A DNA stretch of 64,000 bases, from contig ONQP01000001.1 in NCBI GenBank assembly GCA_900319975.1, positions 50,824 through 114,823 on the forward strand, read 5' to 3'. This document shows, piece by piece, positions 33,490-41,706 of this stretch. Position numbers and translations under genes: made by a program. This DNA is from an uncultured Bacteroidales bacterium (GTDB lineage: Bacteria > Bacteroidota > Bacteroidia > Bacteroidales > UBA932). The notes beneath the pieces were generated by a model that made no database searches, was not told the DNA's origin, and was given only the letters and a program-made list of their open reading frames with translations. Position 1 is the first letter of the stretch, and each line of letters starts with the position of its first letter.

Positions 33490-35178
33490 TTAACGCCGTA
33501 TTCCGAACAGAGAATCGAGATCGGAATCGTTCAATTTTGCGATTTGTTCTTTGAGACGGTGCTTTCTGACCCGCACATTGTTGGGTGTAATCTCCAGTTT
33601 TGCACCCACAAGATCGGACGGAAGGTCCAGCAGACAGTAGGCCAGAAGCAGCTGATCCTGCTTGTTGTTCTTGATGTCCAGCTTCTCCAGCAGGGGGGTG
33701 ATCACGCCGCCCAGTTCGCGGTCCATCCGCTGGAGCAGCTTCTCGCCGGAGTCGTCGATATCGTAGACATAGGACAGCTCTTCCTTGATGGCCGTCAGGG
33801 ACTGGTCTTTCTTGAACCAGGCAGGAAGGCCCAGCTGGTCCAGGCGCCAGATCGAACTGCGCATCCGGCCGGCCTGCCGGAAACGCAGGACGCGCTCCTG
33901 CCGGGCGACCTCCCGGAAATGCATCAGCTGCTGCTGGAGGTCGGCCGTCTGGGCGCCATGCTCGGCGACTTCCTCTTCCAGGATGGTGCAGATGCCCTGC
34001 ACGCGGTTCTTTTCTTCCTTGAACCTGTTTTTCCGGGAATTGACCAGCACCAGCGCGAGGATCAGGAGCAGCAGGATAGACGACAAAAGGAGAATGCCGA
34101 CCTGGTACTGCAGGCGTTTCTGCTTGGCGGTCATCTCCTGATAGGTGGAAATCGCCTCCGACACGGAATCCGACAGGATGCCCTGGATCTTGTATTCTTC
34201 GTCCACGGAAGAGCGGTTCAGCGCTTCATAGGCCAGCCGGTAATCCCCGTTGACCACGGCGCAGCGGCAAATCCACCGCCACACCTCCGTCGGAGAGAGC
34301 TCCGCCCGCTGCTGCAATTGCTCCAGCAGCCCCTGCGCATCGCGTTTCCTTCCGGAAAGCGTCAGCGCGTAGGCATAGGCGCCGGCATCCCGCAGGGACA
34401 GGGGGAAGCCATATTCTTTCTGCTTCCTGTTCAGCAATTCGACCGCCCCCGCCGGGTCGGGACAGGGCTGCAGGACCTTCATCCGGGCATAATTCGACAG
34501 GTATGACGCCATCGCATTGCGGTTGCAGGCCGCCGCCGAGATCCCCTCTCTGTACAGGGAATCCGCCAGCGCCCACTCCCGCTGGACGAAATAGATGCCG
34601 GCCAGCTGCCCGAGGGTCTGGGCATAGGAAGCGTCTCCCGTGGCCTGGAACACGTCCAGGGCCTTCTCGATATAGGCTTTTTCCTTCTTGGTGTTGAACG
34701 CCGTATTGTAGACGGAGGCCTTCGCCAGATAGAGCAGGCCCAGCGCGTGCTTGTCCGTGACCCCCTCCGCATAGGCCTCGGCCCGGGAATAGAACACCGC
34801 CGCCATGTTGGGGTCGCCCTTTTCCTGCGCGATCCGGCCCTGATAATGGAGGGTCTTCATCCTTTCGTCCGGCGTCCCGTGGTGTTCGTAATACTGGACT
34901 GCCGGATCCAGAAGCCCCGGGACAGTGATGTCCTGGTAGCTCTTGTCCAGCGCCATCGTATATAAAAGGGAATACCGGGCGCGAAGGGCGCGCGAGGTCA
35001 GGTCTGCGGTGTTGATCCGCTGCAACAGTACGAGTGCACTGTCCGACTGCTCGTTGACACGCATTTCTACGTCATCCAGCACAGCTGCCGCGGGACCGTG
35101 GGAAGTCGGTTCACACGCCACCAGGGAGGACGTAACGAGCACCGCAAACAGGAAGAAATAGAAACGGGGCATTTTCAA
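33490..35178 (-). CDS. TPR, transmembrane and C-terminal HTH regulator
   Basis: The 562-residue protein has an N-terminal lipoprotein-like signal (FLFAVLVTSSLVAC), about 300 residues of TPR-like helices facing the periplasm (for example LLYLAKASVYNTAFNTKKEK), one membrane helix near residues 348-370 (GILLLSSILLLLILALVLV), a cytoplasmic coiled coil and a C-terminal helix-turn-helix of the sigma region 4/LuxR type (LPSDLVGAKLEITPNNVRVRKHRLKEQ). It can therefore bind an envelope signal and DNA with one polypeptide. It sits between two propeller genes and the operon with the repeated GTTACAG boxes, so it is the likely local regulator. A lipobox plus a later membrane helix is an unusual combination for a transcription factor. 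Confidence 0.82.
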   Translation of the reverse strand: MKMPRFYFFLFAVLVTSSLVACEPTSHGPAAAVLDDVEMRVNEQSDSALVLLQRINTADLTSRALRARYSLLYTMALDKSYQDITVPGLLDPAVQYYEHHGTPDERMKTLHYQGRIAQEKGDPNMAAVFYSRAEAYAEGVTDKHALGLLYLAKASVYNTAFNTKKEKAYIEKALDVFQATGDASYAQTLGQLAGIYFVQREWALADSLYREGISAAACNRNAMASYLSNYARMKVLQPCPDPAGAVELLNRKQKEYGFPLSLRDAGAYAYALTLSGRKRDAQGLLEQLQQRAELSPTEVWRWICRCAVVNGDYRLAYEALNRSSVDEEYKIQGILSDSVSEAISTYQEMTAKQKRLQYQVGILLLSSILLLLILALVLVNSRKNRFKEEKNRVQGICTILEEEVAEHGAQTADLQQQLMHFREVARQERVLRFRQAGRMRSSIWRLDQLGLPAWFKKDQSLTAIKEELSYVYDIDDSGEKLLQRMDRELGGVITPLLEKLDIKNNKQDQLLLAYCLLDLPSDLVGAKLEITPNNVRVRKHRLKEQIAKLNDSDLDSLFGIRR

Positions 35179-35243
35179 ATCTTCGGGGTTTTAGTGTTCT
35201 AAATCCCGAATTTAAGAAAATAACCGATTAATACCAAGGGTTT

Positions 35244-36401
35244 TCAGTCCTTAATCTTGCAGAACAGCAGGGCCGGGCCGCCCGCGGCGGCGACCAGCCC
35301 GTCCTTGACTGCGGCCAGCGCCGGGGCATCTGCGAGCGCGGCGTCGAGCAGCTCGGAATCGACGATGTAGACGACTTCGTCCTGCGCCGTCAGTAGCTGC
35401 GGGAGGCCCAGGAAGCCGAAGAATTCGCCGTTGTAGTCCAGATATTCGATGCGGGAAGAGCCGTCGCGCTTGTCGACCAGCCACTGGCCCCGCAGCGATT
35501 CCACGCCATTCGACACGTATTCGAGGTTCAGCAGAAGATGGCTGCCGTTCTCAAACACACGGGAGCAGCAATACATATCTGGCGTATTATTCATCATCAG
35601 CGCCAGAATTTCTTCGAAATCGTCCGCCCGCAGGATAGCCTCGGGCACCGATTTGCCCTTGAGGTCCAGCACATAAGAGGAGATGATTCCGTCCTTGTTG
35701 CATTTGTGCAGCTGGGTCGAGACCGGCTCCAGATAGAGGAAGGTCCCCGGCTCGCCGACAACCGGCACCAGGCTCGATGCGTAGTTGAAGATCTGGAAGC
35801 CCTGCGGGCAAAAGCTGCTCACCGGCCGGTAGTCGGCATCACAGACCAGGATCTTGTCCGACACCTCGGCCGGATCGCCGTCGACGCGGGAGACCAGGAG
35901 GACCGGCTGTCCCTCCACGATGGCGAGATCCATCAGGTCATGCTCCTGGGCGATTTCGCGAATCAGCTCGCCCTGCCCGTCATATTCGATCACGCGTCCG
36001 CCGTCGACAAGGGCGATGTACTTGCCGTCATGATACTCGCAGGCGGCCAGCTGCATATACTCTCCCGGGCCGCGTCCGACCTTCATGATCCGCCCCAGCA
36101 GCTTGCCGGAATGGTCGAAGGTATAGATGGCGTTCGCCTCGGCATCGGTGAGGATATATTTCCCGCCTTCGTCCTTGAGCCGCAAGCCGCCCGATGCGCC
36201 CAACGCGATGTCGCCGGTCTGCAAAGGCACGACCCGGAAGCCGGAATAGACATCCTGGAAGAAGGAAGCGTTGGTTTTCGTGGAGAAGGAATCGATCAGG
36301 ACCGTCCCTTCGCCGGTCATTTTCGCCGGCCTGCAGGAGACGGCAAGCGCCAGCATGGCAACAGGAAGCAGTCGGCGCAGCTCAAGTTTGGAGAAGTGCA
36401 T
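35244..36401 (-). CDS. Six-bladed beta-propeller lipoprotein with shared 40-bp leader
   Basis: Signal LRRLLPVAMLALAVSC gives a lipid-anchored protein of 385 residues. Propeller-type repeats are clear: NAIYTFDHSGKLLGRIMKVG is followed by the family block RGPGEYMQLAACEYHDGKY, and RVIEYDGQGELIREIAQEHD follows. Probably periplasmic or surface ligand binding. The 40 bases up to and including its start codon are identical to those of the propeller gene just upstream (36455-37540), while the coding regions have diverged. Follows that gene after 53 bases and precedes the TPR-HTH regulator by 65 bases, so the three may form one transcript with internal starts. Confidence 0.87.
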   Translation of the reverse strand: MHFSKLELRRLLPVAMLALAVSCRPAKMTGEGTVLIDSFSTKTNASFFQDVYSGFRVVPLQTGDIALGASGGLRLKDEGGKYILTDAEANAIYTFDHSGKLLGRIMKVGRGPGEYMQLAACEYHDGKYIALVDGGRVIEYDGQGELIREIAQEHDLMDLAIVEGQPVLLVSRVDGDPAEVSDKILVCDADYRPVSSFCPQGFQIFNYASSLVPVVGEPGTFLYLEPVSTQLHKCNKDGIISSYVLDLKGKSVPEAILRADDFEEILALMMNNTPDMYCCSRVFENGSHLLLNLEYVSNGVESLRGQWLVDKRDGSSRIEYLDYNGEFFGFLGLPQLLTAQDEVVYIVDSELLDAALADAPALAAVKDGLVAAAGGPALLFCKIKD

Positions 36402-36438
36402 AGGATGTCAGGTTCATTAATGATGATATAAATATAGG
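36399..36438 (-). repeat. 40-bp direct repeat covering a propeller gene leader and start codon, copy 1
   Basis: Identical over 40 bases to 37538-37577 and ending exactly with the ATG of the gene. On the minus strand it begins CCTATATTTAT, close to a -7 box (TATATTTA against TAnnTTTG), then an AT-rich leader of about 25 nt. Flanking bases differ on both sides, so identity stops sharply at the start codon. Confidence 0.85.
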
Positions 36439-36454
36439 CAAAAATTCATATCAA

Positions 36455-37540
36455 TCAGAGCACGACCTTATACAACGTTGCTTCATCCTCTTCTCCTATG
36501 GAGATGAAACCGTCTTTCCCTACGGCAACCGGCTGGAAAAGCTCAATGCCGCTTTCCCTGGGGAGACGAACTACATAATATGTGTTGGCTTCCCCGCCCT
36601 CGATGCTGCAATAGGATAATGACGGCAGATTATGATTCTGGATGGAATCCCCATTCATATACCAGAAACCGATCTTGTCTTTCGACACCTGAAGGCAGAA
36701 AACACCCAAAGCCAGGCTTAGGTTTCCATCCGATACAGACGCGAGAGCCTTTCCCTCTTTCTCTGCGCTATACTCGCCACTCCAGTATTCCTTTCCGAAA
36801 GGATTGGGACTGAAAGACACGCTTGCGACCTTTTTCAGGTCCCCGTCATAAGAATAGATATCCGTCGTCAGGCCCGTCACGCCAAAATAGATCTTGTCAT
36901 CCACCCGGCAAAAGGAAAGGTCATGGAAAAATTCCACCTGATCTTCACGAAGAGACAGGAGCTGCGTCTGTTCCCCGGAAGACAAATCATACGCAAACAA
37001 CCCGGCCGGACCGCCCAGAGAAGCCGCCTCCCTTGCATACAGGATTTTATCATCCGACAAAGCTTCCATCGCGATGGCATAAAAGTCCACCGGAATCTGG
37101 CGGGTCATTGCCCCATCCTTGTAGAAACGGAGCTTGCGGCCCGCACGTTCGAAGATGACCAATTCCTCAGTTTCGGGCACATACGTGAACGCCCCGATAT
37201 CGGAATACTCTCCTGGGCCGCGCCCACGCTTGTCCAGCGCCAGCCTGACCGTATCGCCTTCCACGCTATAGATGCGCATGTTGGCTTCGTCAAAGAAGAA
37301 AAGACAGTCGCCATAGGATTTTCCATACATTACGTTGCCCAGCGGGACTTCCTCGACGAGAGGCAGTATCTGCAGCGCATCCTGGGGCACGGACAAATAC
37401 CGCAGTTCATCGAGGCGGCCCCGGACAGACAGACCGTCTCCCCGGTTAGAGCAGGACGGGAAGAACGCCGCCAGGGCAATGGTAAGGAAAGGGAGAAGCC
37501 CGTATGCACGAATACGGAAGCTTCGACGCAGGTCAAACAT
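36455..37540 (-). CDS. Six-bladed beta-propeller lipoprotein, second copy with shared leader
   Basis: A 361-residue lipoprotein (signal ending ALAAFFPSC) of the same propeller group: FDEANMRIYSVEGDTVRLAL, then KRGRGPGEYSDIGAFTYVPE carrying the RGPGE block, and later ALGVFCLQVSKDKIGFWYMN. It heads this part of the cluster. The leader repeat at 37538-37577 ends with its start codon. It is less similar to the next propeller in the coding region than in the leader, indicating that the leader itself is kept by selection or by recent gene conversion. Ligand unknown. Confidence 0.87.
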   Translation of the reverse strand: MFDLRRSFRIRAYGLLPFLTIALAAFFPSCSNRGDGLSVRGRLDELRYLSVPQDALQILPLVEEVPLGNVMYGKSYGDCLFFFDEANMRIYSVEGDTVRLALDKRGRGPGEYSDIGAFTYVPETEELVIFERAGRKLRFYKDGAMTRQIPVDFYAIAMEALSDDKILYAREAASLGGPAGLFAYDLSSGEQTQLLSLREDQVEFFHDLSFCRVDDKIYFGVTGLTTDIYSYDGDLKKVASVSFSPNPFGKEYWSGEYSAEKEGKALASVSDGNLSLALGVFCLQVSKDKIGFWYMNGDSIQNHNLPSLSYCSIEGGEANTYYVVRLPRESGIELFQPVAVGKDGFISIGEEDEATLYKVVL

Positions 37541-37577
37541 AGGATGTCAGGTTCATTAATGATGATATAAATATAGG
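37538..37577 (-). repeat. 40-bp direct repeat covering a propeller gene leader and start codon, copy 2
   Basis: Exact copy of 36399-36438, again ending with the gene's ATG. It lies 20 bases downstream of the tRNA terminator, so it must carry or sit beside the promoter of the propeller gene. Confidence 0.85.
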
Positions 37578-37597
37578 AATAATGAGCGGGAATCCTA

Positions 37598-37628
37598 TAA
37601 AAAAAACAGAGACCGTGAAAGTCTCTGT
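37598..37628 (-). terminator. Intrinsic terminator of tRNA-Val
   Basis: On the minus strand ACAGAGAC, a 7-nt loop and GTCTCTGT form a perfect 8-bp stem followed by a run of eight or more T, immediately downstream of the tRNA. Confidence 0.9.
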
Positions 37629-37633
37629 CTTCG

Positions 37634-37711
37634 TGGTGAGGCTTAGCAGATTTGAACTGCTGACCTCTTGCCTGTCAAGCAAGCGCTCTGAACCAACTGA
37701 GCTAAAGCCTC
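37634..37711 (-). tRNA. tRNA-Val (anticodon GAC), CCA encoded
   Basis: The minus strand folds as a complete cloverleaf: acceptor GAGGCTT/AAGCCTC, D stem GCTC/GAGC, anticodon stem CTTGC/GCAAG with loop TTGACAG (anticodon GAC, reading GTC valine codons), variable loop AGGTC, T arm AGCAG-TTCAAAT-CTGCT, discriminator A and encoded CCA (37634-37636). A perfect -7 box TATCTTTG lies at 37724-37731 and a strong terminator at 37598-37628, so it is a single-gene transcript. Confidence 0.95.
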
Positions 37712-37723
37712 GATTTGGGACTG

Positions 37724-37731
37724 CAAAGATA
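37724..37731 (-). promoter_or_regulatory. Promoter -7 box (TATCTTTG) for tRNA-Val
   Basis: Exact TAnnTTTG on the minus strand, 12 nt before the mature tRNA 5' end, leaving room for a very short 5' leader. This helps calibrate the distance from box to transcription start elsewhere in the window. Confidence 0.72.
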
Positions 37732-37781
37732 CGCAAATTTTTGAATAATCCGCTATTGGCCGAAGATTTCTTCAAAAAAAG

Positions 37782-38429
37782 TCATCTCCCTGCCTTTTCC
37801 TGGGGCAGCAGGTACTCTTTGCGGAAGGTCAGGATGACCTCGCGATAGCCCATCGCGAGGAAAAGATTGCGGAGCTGGTTGCCTGCGGAAGCCTCCGCCT
37901 GCGTCAGGATGCCGTCGCGGATGGCGTTCGTGCGCAGGTGCTGCTTGGCCTGCAGCAGGAGCCCCGTGGTCTGCTCGTGCGTCCGGTGGCCGGCGAAGAG
38001 TTCGTAGTCCGCCGGATTGAGGACCACGTCCAGGATCTCGACGGGCGGGAGGGTCATCCGGAGGGTGTCGCCCGAGACGGAGAAATCGGCCGCCTCCACC
38101 TTCGTCAGGTCGAAGCCGGCCCGCACGCGGCCCTTGCAGATGATGACGAAGTCGCTGTTGCCGGTGAGGCGGTTCAGCCCGCTGGCGCGCTTGAGCTCGC
38201 CCAGGTAGGACTCGTCCCGGTCGGTCAGCACCAGCTCCTCGTAGTAGCCGGCGCTGGAGAGCTCGCCGATGCGACGGACCTGCTCCACGATGATGGCCGT
38301 CCGGTCGATCTCCAGCTCCCGCGCTCGCTTGCCGCGGGGCTGCAGGAGCAGCACCAGCACGATGGCGAGCAGGAGCGTCAGCGGAATCAGGTAGCGCAGC
38401 GGGATGCGGAAGGACGGCTTCTTTTTCAT
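37782..38429 (-). CDS. DUF4230 membrane-anchored protein
   Basis: One N-terminal helix (LRYLIPLTLLLAIVLVLLL) is followed by about 180 residues matching the DUF4230 layout: an early helix ending EQVRRIGELSSAGYYEELVL, then FVIICKGRVRAGFDLTKVE and TLRMTLPPVEILDVVLNP, and a final helical segment. Function of the family is unknown; the domain likely faces the periplasm. Its start overlaps the stop of the next paralogue upstream (ATGA, 38426-38429). Confidence 0.85.
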   Translation of the reverse strand: MKKKPSFRIPLRYLIPLTLLLAIVLVLLLQPRGKRARELEIDRTAIIVEQVRRIGELSSAGYYEELVLTDRDESYLGELKRASGLNRLTGNSDFVIICKGRVRAGFDLTKVEAADFSVSGDTLRMTLPPVEILDVVLNPADYELFAGHRTHEQTTGLLLQAKQHLRTNAIRDGILTQAEASAGNQLRNLFLAMGYREVILTFRKEYLLPQEKAGR

Positions 38430-38992
38430 TCGAAACGGATCTGGATGTTCTCGAAGCCCATCTGCGCCAGCATCGGGCGGAAGAATTCGAGGGCGTTCTC
38501 CTCCGCCTCGGCCAGGATGCCGAGGTTGGGGAGATCGCGCACGATGTCGCGCTCGCCCTGCTTGAGCAGGGCCTGGCGCTCGCGGTCGTCGAAGTGCTGC
38601 CGGAAGCCGGTCACGTCTTCATATTCCAGCCGGATCTCCTCCGGCGGGAGGTTGATGGACTGGACGGTGGCATGCGGCAGGACCAGCGAGACGGAGCGCG
38701 TGGACGCGTCCACGACGATCTGGTCGAGCGGGATGCGGTCGAGGTTGATGCCGGCCTTGATGTAGGCGGTGCAGGTGAAGAGGATGCGGCGGTTGCCGAT
38801 CTTGAACCAGTCGCCCTCGTCACGGGCGCGTACCGCCTTGCGCACCGTGTACTCCACGGTGCCCAGCTCGGCGGTGCGGCTCATCGTGGCGAGGCGTTCG
38901 GTGAGTTCCTGCTTCATCGACGGACCGTGGGAACAGGCCGTCAGCAGCAACAGCAGCGCCGGGAGCCATCCTTTGATGCGGATCGGCGTCAT
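38426..38992 (-). CDS. DUF4230 lipoprotein
   Basis: Start 38992 gives a lipoprotein signal (KGWLPALLLLLTAC) and a DUF4230 domain: TAELGTVEYTVRKAVRA, RRILFTCTAYIKAGINLDRI and SLVLPHATVQSINLPPEEIR line up with the same blocks in the neighbouring paralogue. The pair probably arose by tandem duplication and may form a heteromer, one anchored by lipid and the other by a helix. It begins 10 bases after the stop of the upstream lipoprotein gene and overlaps the downstream DUF4230 gene by 4 bases. Confidence 0.85.
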   Translation of the reverse strand: MTPIRIKGWLPALLLLLTACSHGPSMKQELTERLATMSRTAELGTVEYTVRKAVRARDEGDWFKIGNRRILFTCTAYIKAGINLDRIPLDQIVVDASTRSVSLVLPHATVQSINLPPEEIRLEYEDVTGFRQHFDDRERQALLKQGERDIVRDLPNLGILAEAEENALEFFRPMLAQMGFENIQIRFE

Positions 38993-39002
38993 CGCTCCGG
39001 GA

Positions 39003-39734
39003 TCAGTCCTGGCCGTCGGACCAGTAGGTGATGGTGCGGATCTCACGGGTCTTGATGACCGTGGTCTCGATCTCCGGCTCTACGCCTTCTTCACAGGCCT
39101 CCCAGCCGTCGGTCTGCCGGGTGACAAACCGCTCCGTCCAGTTGCCCTTGGCGTCGAACTTCGTATATTCATACGTGACCGTCGTCTTCTCGTTCCAGCC
39201 CTCGGAGCCGCCTTCCTTGATGATGACGCTGGGGTACACCTTGGCACCGTCATATTGATAGGTGCGGGTCTCGCCCCACTCCCAGCCGCCGAATTCGCCC
39301 CGGGCCGGACGGCCCTTGGCGTCGTATTCGTAGCTGGCCTTGTAGTACTTCGAGATGTCGTAGTGCGTGAAGTCGACGTCGTCGAGACAGGTGTTGTCGT
39401 AGGCCTCGATCCGGCCCTTGGTGTCGCGGGACATCACGGCCGCGGGGACATCGGTGCTGACGAAAACACCATTTTCATCATATTGGTAGACAGTGCCGTA
39501 GGAGTCGAGCGTGACGCGTCCCTTCTCGTCGAAGGTCATCTCCAGCTTGTCCTTGTCGGCCCAGAAATGCTCGGCGACCTCTGCGGAAGAAGACTCGAGC
39601 ATCTCCTCGGAGAAACGCACTTCCTTGACGTCGCCGGTCAGGCCGAAGGTCCGGGCGTCGTTGGGGTTGTACTTCGGATTGCAGGCGGCGAAAAGAACCA
39701 CCGCCGCCAGGGCGAGGATACTGATCTTTCTCAT
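39003..39734 (-). CDS. Lipoprotein with YD-type repeats
   Basis: A lipoprotein signal (MRKISILALAAVVLFAAC) is followed by about 225 residues with repeated YDEKG-like units: TFDEKGRVTLDSYG, YQYDENGVFVS, YEYDAKGRPARGEFGG and YTKFDAKGNWTERFV. Such repeats recall RHS/YD repeats and form extended beta structures. No further function can be assigned. It heads a three-gene operon with the two DUF4230 genes, behind a perfect -7 box 24 nt upstream. Confidence 0.83.
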   Translation of the reverse strand: MRKISILALAAVVLFAACNPKYNPNDARTFGLTGDVKEVRFSEEMLESSSAEVAEHFWADKDKLEMTFDEKGRVTLDSYGTVYQYDENGVFVSTDVPAAVMSRDTKGRIEAYDNTCLDDVDFTHYDISKYYKASYEYDAKGRPARGEFGGWEWGETRTYQYDGAKVYPSVIIKEGGSEGWNEKTTVTYEYTKFDAKGNWTERFVTRQTDGWEACEEGVEPEIETTVIKTREIRTITYWSDGQD

Positions 39735-39758
39735 AATCTGTCTTGCTTGTTGACAAGA

Positions 39759-39766
39759 CAAATATA
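39759..39766 (-). promoter_or_regulatory. Promoter -7 box (TATATTTG)
   Basis: Exact TAnnTTTG on the minus strand, 24 nt before the ATG at 39734. Confidence 0.7.
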
Positions 39767-39779
39767 CGGATTCTTTTTA

Positions 39780-40904
39780 TTATTGTCCGATGACCTCGGC
39801 CAGCAGCTTGACGCCGGCCTCCATCCGGGAGGCGTCCAGGAAGGAGAAATTGACGCGCATCGTGTTGCGGTGCGACCCGTCGGGATAGAAGAACGAGCCC
39901 GCGACGTAGGCGACGCCTGCGGAGAGGGCGCGGTCGTAGAGCGCGACGGTGTCGAAGCCCTCCGGGAGCGTCACGAACAGGAACAGACCGCCCTCCGGAC
40001 GCGTCCAGGACACGCCGGCCGGCATATACTGCTCCAGCAGGCCGAGCATCTTGTCCCGCTTGGCGCGGTAGAGCGCGATGCTCTTCTGCAGGTTGGCGTC
40101 CAGCGCGCCGCCGCCCATGAACTCGGCGGCGATGTACTGGTCGAAGACGGGCGGGCAGAGGTCGAGCGACTGCTTGCAGACGTAGATCTGGTCCAAGAGC
40201 TCCGGCGCACCGAGGATCCAGCCCAGGCGGAAGCCCGGGGCGAAGACCTTGGAGAAGCTGCCGAGGAACAGGGTGCGCTCCGGCGCGAGCGAGTAGATCG
40301 TCGGGACCGGCTCGCCGCTGTAGCGCAGCTCGCGGTAGGGGCTGTCCTCCACGATGAGGAAATCGCGCTCGCGCGCCAGCGCAACGAGCTTCTTGCGCTC
40401 CTCGAGCGTCATCGTCTCCCCGCTCGGATTCTGGAAATCCGGAATCACGTAGCAAAACTTCGGCGCCTTGCTGAAATCGTAGTCGCCGATCGTGCGGATG
40501 TCCGCGCGGTAGGACTTGAAGGACTGCAGCGCGCCGAGGTAGGTCGGCGCCGTGGTCAGGACGACGTCGCCCGGATTGACGAGCACGCGCGTGCAGACGT
40601 CGATGCCCTGCTGCGAGGACGTCGTGATCTGGACGTTCTCCACCGGCACGCCGTAGCGCTTCGCGATCACCGCCCGCAGCTCCGGCACGCCCTGCGTGGC
40701 CCCGTACTGGAGGGCCTTGGCGCCATACTTCTCCAGGACCTCCGCGCTGATGCGGCGGATGTCGTCGATGGGGAAGGTGGCGGCGTCGGGATAGCCGCCG
40801 GCGAAGGAGTAGATGGACGCGAGGTCGACTTTCTTGAAGATCTCGCGCACGGGGGAACGCATGAACGACGCGACGTCGTCGGAGAAGAATTTATCGTATT
40901 TCAT
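39780..40904 (-). CDS. PLP-dependent aminotransferase, possible DapC
   Basis: A 374-residue fold-type I aminotransferase of the class I/II, MocR/LysN-like group. PLP lysine is in LFLGSFSKVFAPGFRLGW, the Asn/Asp region in PDFQNPSGETMTLEER and VEDSPYRELRYSG, and the Arg in NTMRVNFSF. Located as the last gene of the lysine/diaminopimelate operon, overlapping dapF by 14 bases. The succinylase pathway needs an N-succinyl-diaminopimelate aminotransferase (DapC), and no other candidate lies here, so that role is likely. Sequence alone would also allow an aromatic or 2-aminoadipate aminotransferase. Confidence 0.85.
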   Translation of the reverse strand: MKYDKFFSDDVASFMRSPVREIFKKVDLASIYSFAGGYPDAATFPIDDIRRISAEVLEKYGAKALQYGATQGVPELRAVIAKRYGVPVENVQITTSSQQGIDVCTRVLVNPGDVVLTTAPTYLGALQSFKSYRADIRTIGDYDFSKAPKFCYVIPDFQNPSGETMTLEERKKLVALARERDFLIVEDSPYRELRYSGEPVPTIYSLAPERTLFLGSFSKVFAPGFRLGWILGAPELLDQIYVCKQSLDLCPPVFDQYIAAEFMGGGALDANLQKSIALYRAKRDKMLGLLEQYMPAGVSWTRPEGGLFLFVTLPEGFDTVALYDRALSAGVAYVAGSFFYPDGSHRNTMRVNFSFLDASRMEAGVKLLAEVIGQ

Positions 40905-41706
40905 CGGCAGGGCCCGTGAGATAAACGTCAGTGAAATGGTCGCCCTCCGGGCGGAAGTCCACCGCCAGTCGGGCTATGCGCGCCTGGATGTCGTAATGCT
41001 GAGATCCTTCGCTTCGCTCAGGATGACAGAGGAAAGCAGCGATGGCGGAGGCGGTAATGCCCGTGCCGCAGGCGAGGGTCTCCGCCTCGACGCCCTTCTC
41101 GAAGGTGCGCACGCGGAGCGTCCCGTCGGGATCGACGGACACGAAGTTGGCATTGGCGCCGACGGGCGCGAAAAGGGGATCCCAGCGCGCCTGGCGGCCT
41201 TCTTTCTCGATATCGACGGCCTCCACGTCCGGCACGAAACGCACGAAGTGGCGCGTGCCCGTGTCGAGGAACCAGCCGTCCAGCGCAGGATGGAACGTGT
41301 GCACGTCGATCATCCGGATGCGGACCGTCTTGCGGTCGCCGTCGCGCGCGAGGATCTCGCCGGTGTGCGGGCCGTCGGCCGCGACGAAGCGGAACACGCG
41401 TCCGTCGGCAGGCTGCAGGCCCAGCGCGTCGGCGAAGGCCACGATGCAGCGGCCGCCGTTGCCGCACATCATGCCGCCGGAGCCGTCGGAATTGTAGTAC
41501 TCCATCCGGAAATCATAGTCCGGATCGTCCGTCAGGATCATCAGGCCGTCGGCACCGACACGCCCGTCGGCGGCCACGAAGCCGCTCCGGCGGTCGCACA
41601 GCTCCGCGATGCGCTGCGCCGAGCGGAACGCGGAGACATCCTCCGTCCGCCCGTCGAGCACCACGAAATCGTTGCCCGCACCCGAATATTTATGCAGCTG
41701 CACCAT
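40891..41706 (-). CDS. dapF: Diaminopimelate epimerase DapF
   Basis: The first catalytic cysteine is in MMCGNGGRCIVAFADALG and the second in ETLACGTGITASAIAAF; the opening KYSGAGNDFVVLDGR is also diagnostic. The enzyme converts LL- to meso-diaminopimelate by a two-base mechanism without cofactor. Length, 271 residues, is normal. A dispersed repeat is inserted in frame after the second cysteine helix, giving CHPERSEGSQ. The start overlaps the dapD stop by one base. Confidence 0.95.
   Translation of the reverse strand: MVQLHKYSGAGNDFVVLDGRTEDVSAFRSAQRIAELCDRRSGFVAADGRVGADGLMILTDDPDYDFRMEYYNSDGSGGMMCGNGGRCIVAFADALGLQPADGRVFRFVAADGPHTGEILARDGDRKTVRIRMIDVHTFHPALDGWFLDTGTRHFVRFVPDVEAVDIEKEGRQARWDPLFAPVGANANFVSVDPDGTLRVRTFEKGVEAETLACGTGITASAIAAFLCHPERSEGSQHYDIQARIARLAVDFRPEGDHFTDVYLTGPADEIR
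41003..41029. repeat. Dispersed GC-rich repeat inserted in dapF, copy 2
   Basis: GATCCTTCGCTTCGCTCAGG followed by ATGACAG is the same element as 843-871 with a few substitutions. Read on the coding strand it gives HPERSEGS, in frame, in a surface-type position between the last helix and the final strands of DapF. Confidence 0.72.

Noticed and set aside
23529-37711. Accessory region as an integrative element using tRNA-Val as attachment site
   Set aside because: No integrase, relaxase or transposase is present and no repeat of the tRNA 3' end was noticed at the other boundary; only the AT-rich module suggests transfer.
37533-37775. 80-codon minus-strand frame over the tRNA
   Set aside because: It reads through the tRNA-Val and its terminator; the text GFSSVGSERLLDRQEVSSSN is the usual false translation of a tRNA.
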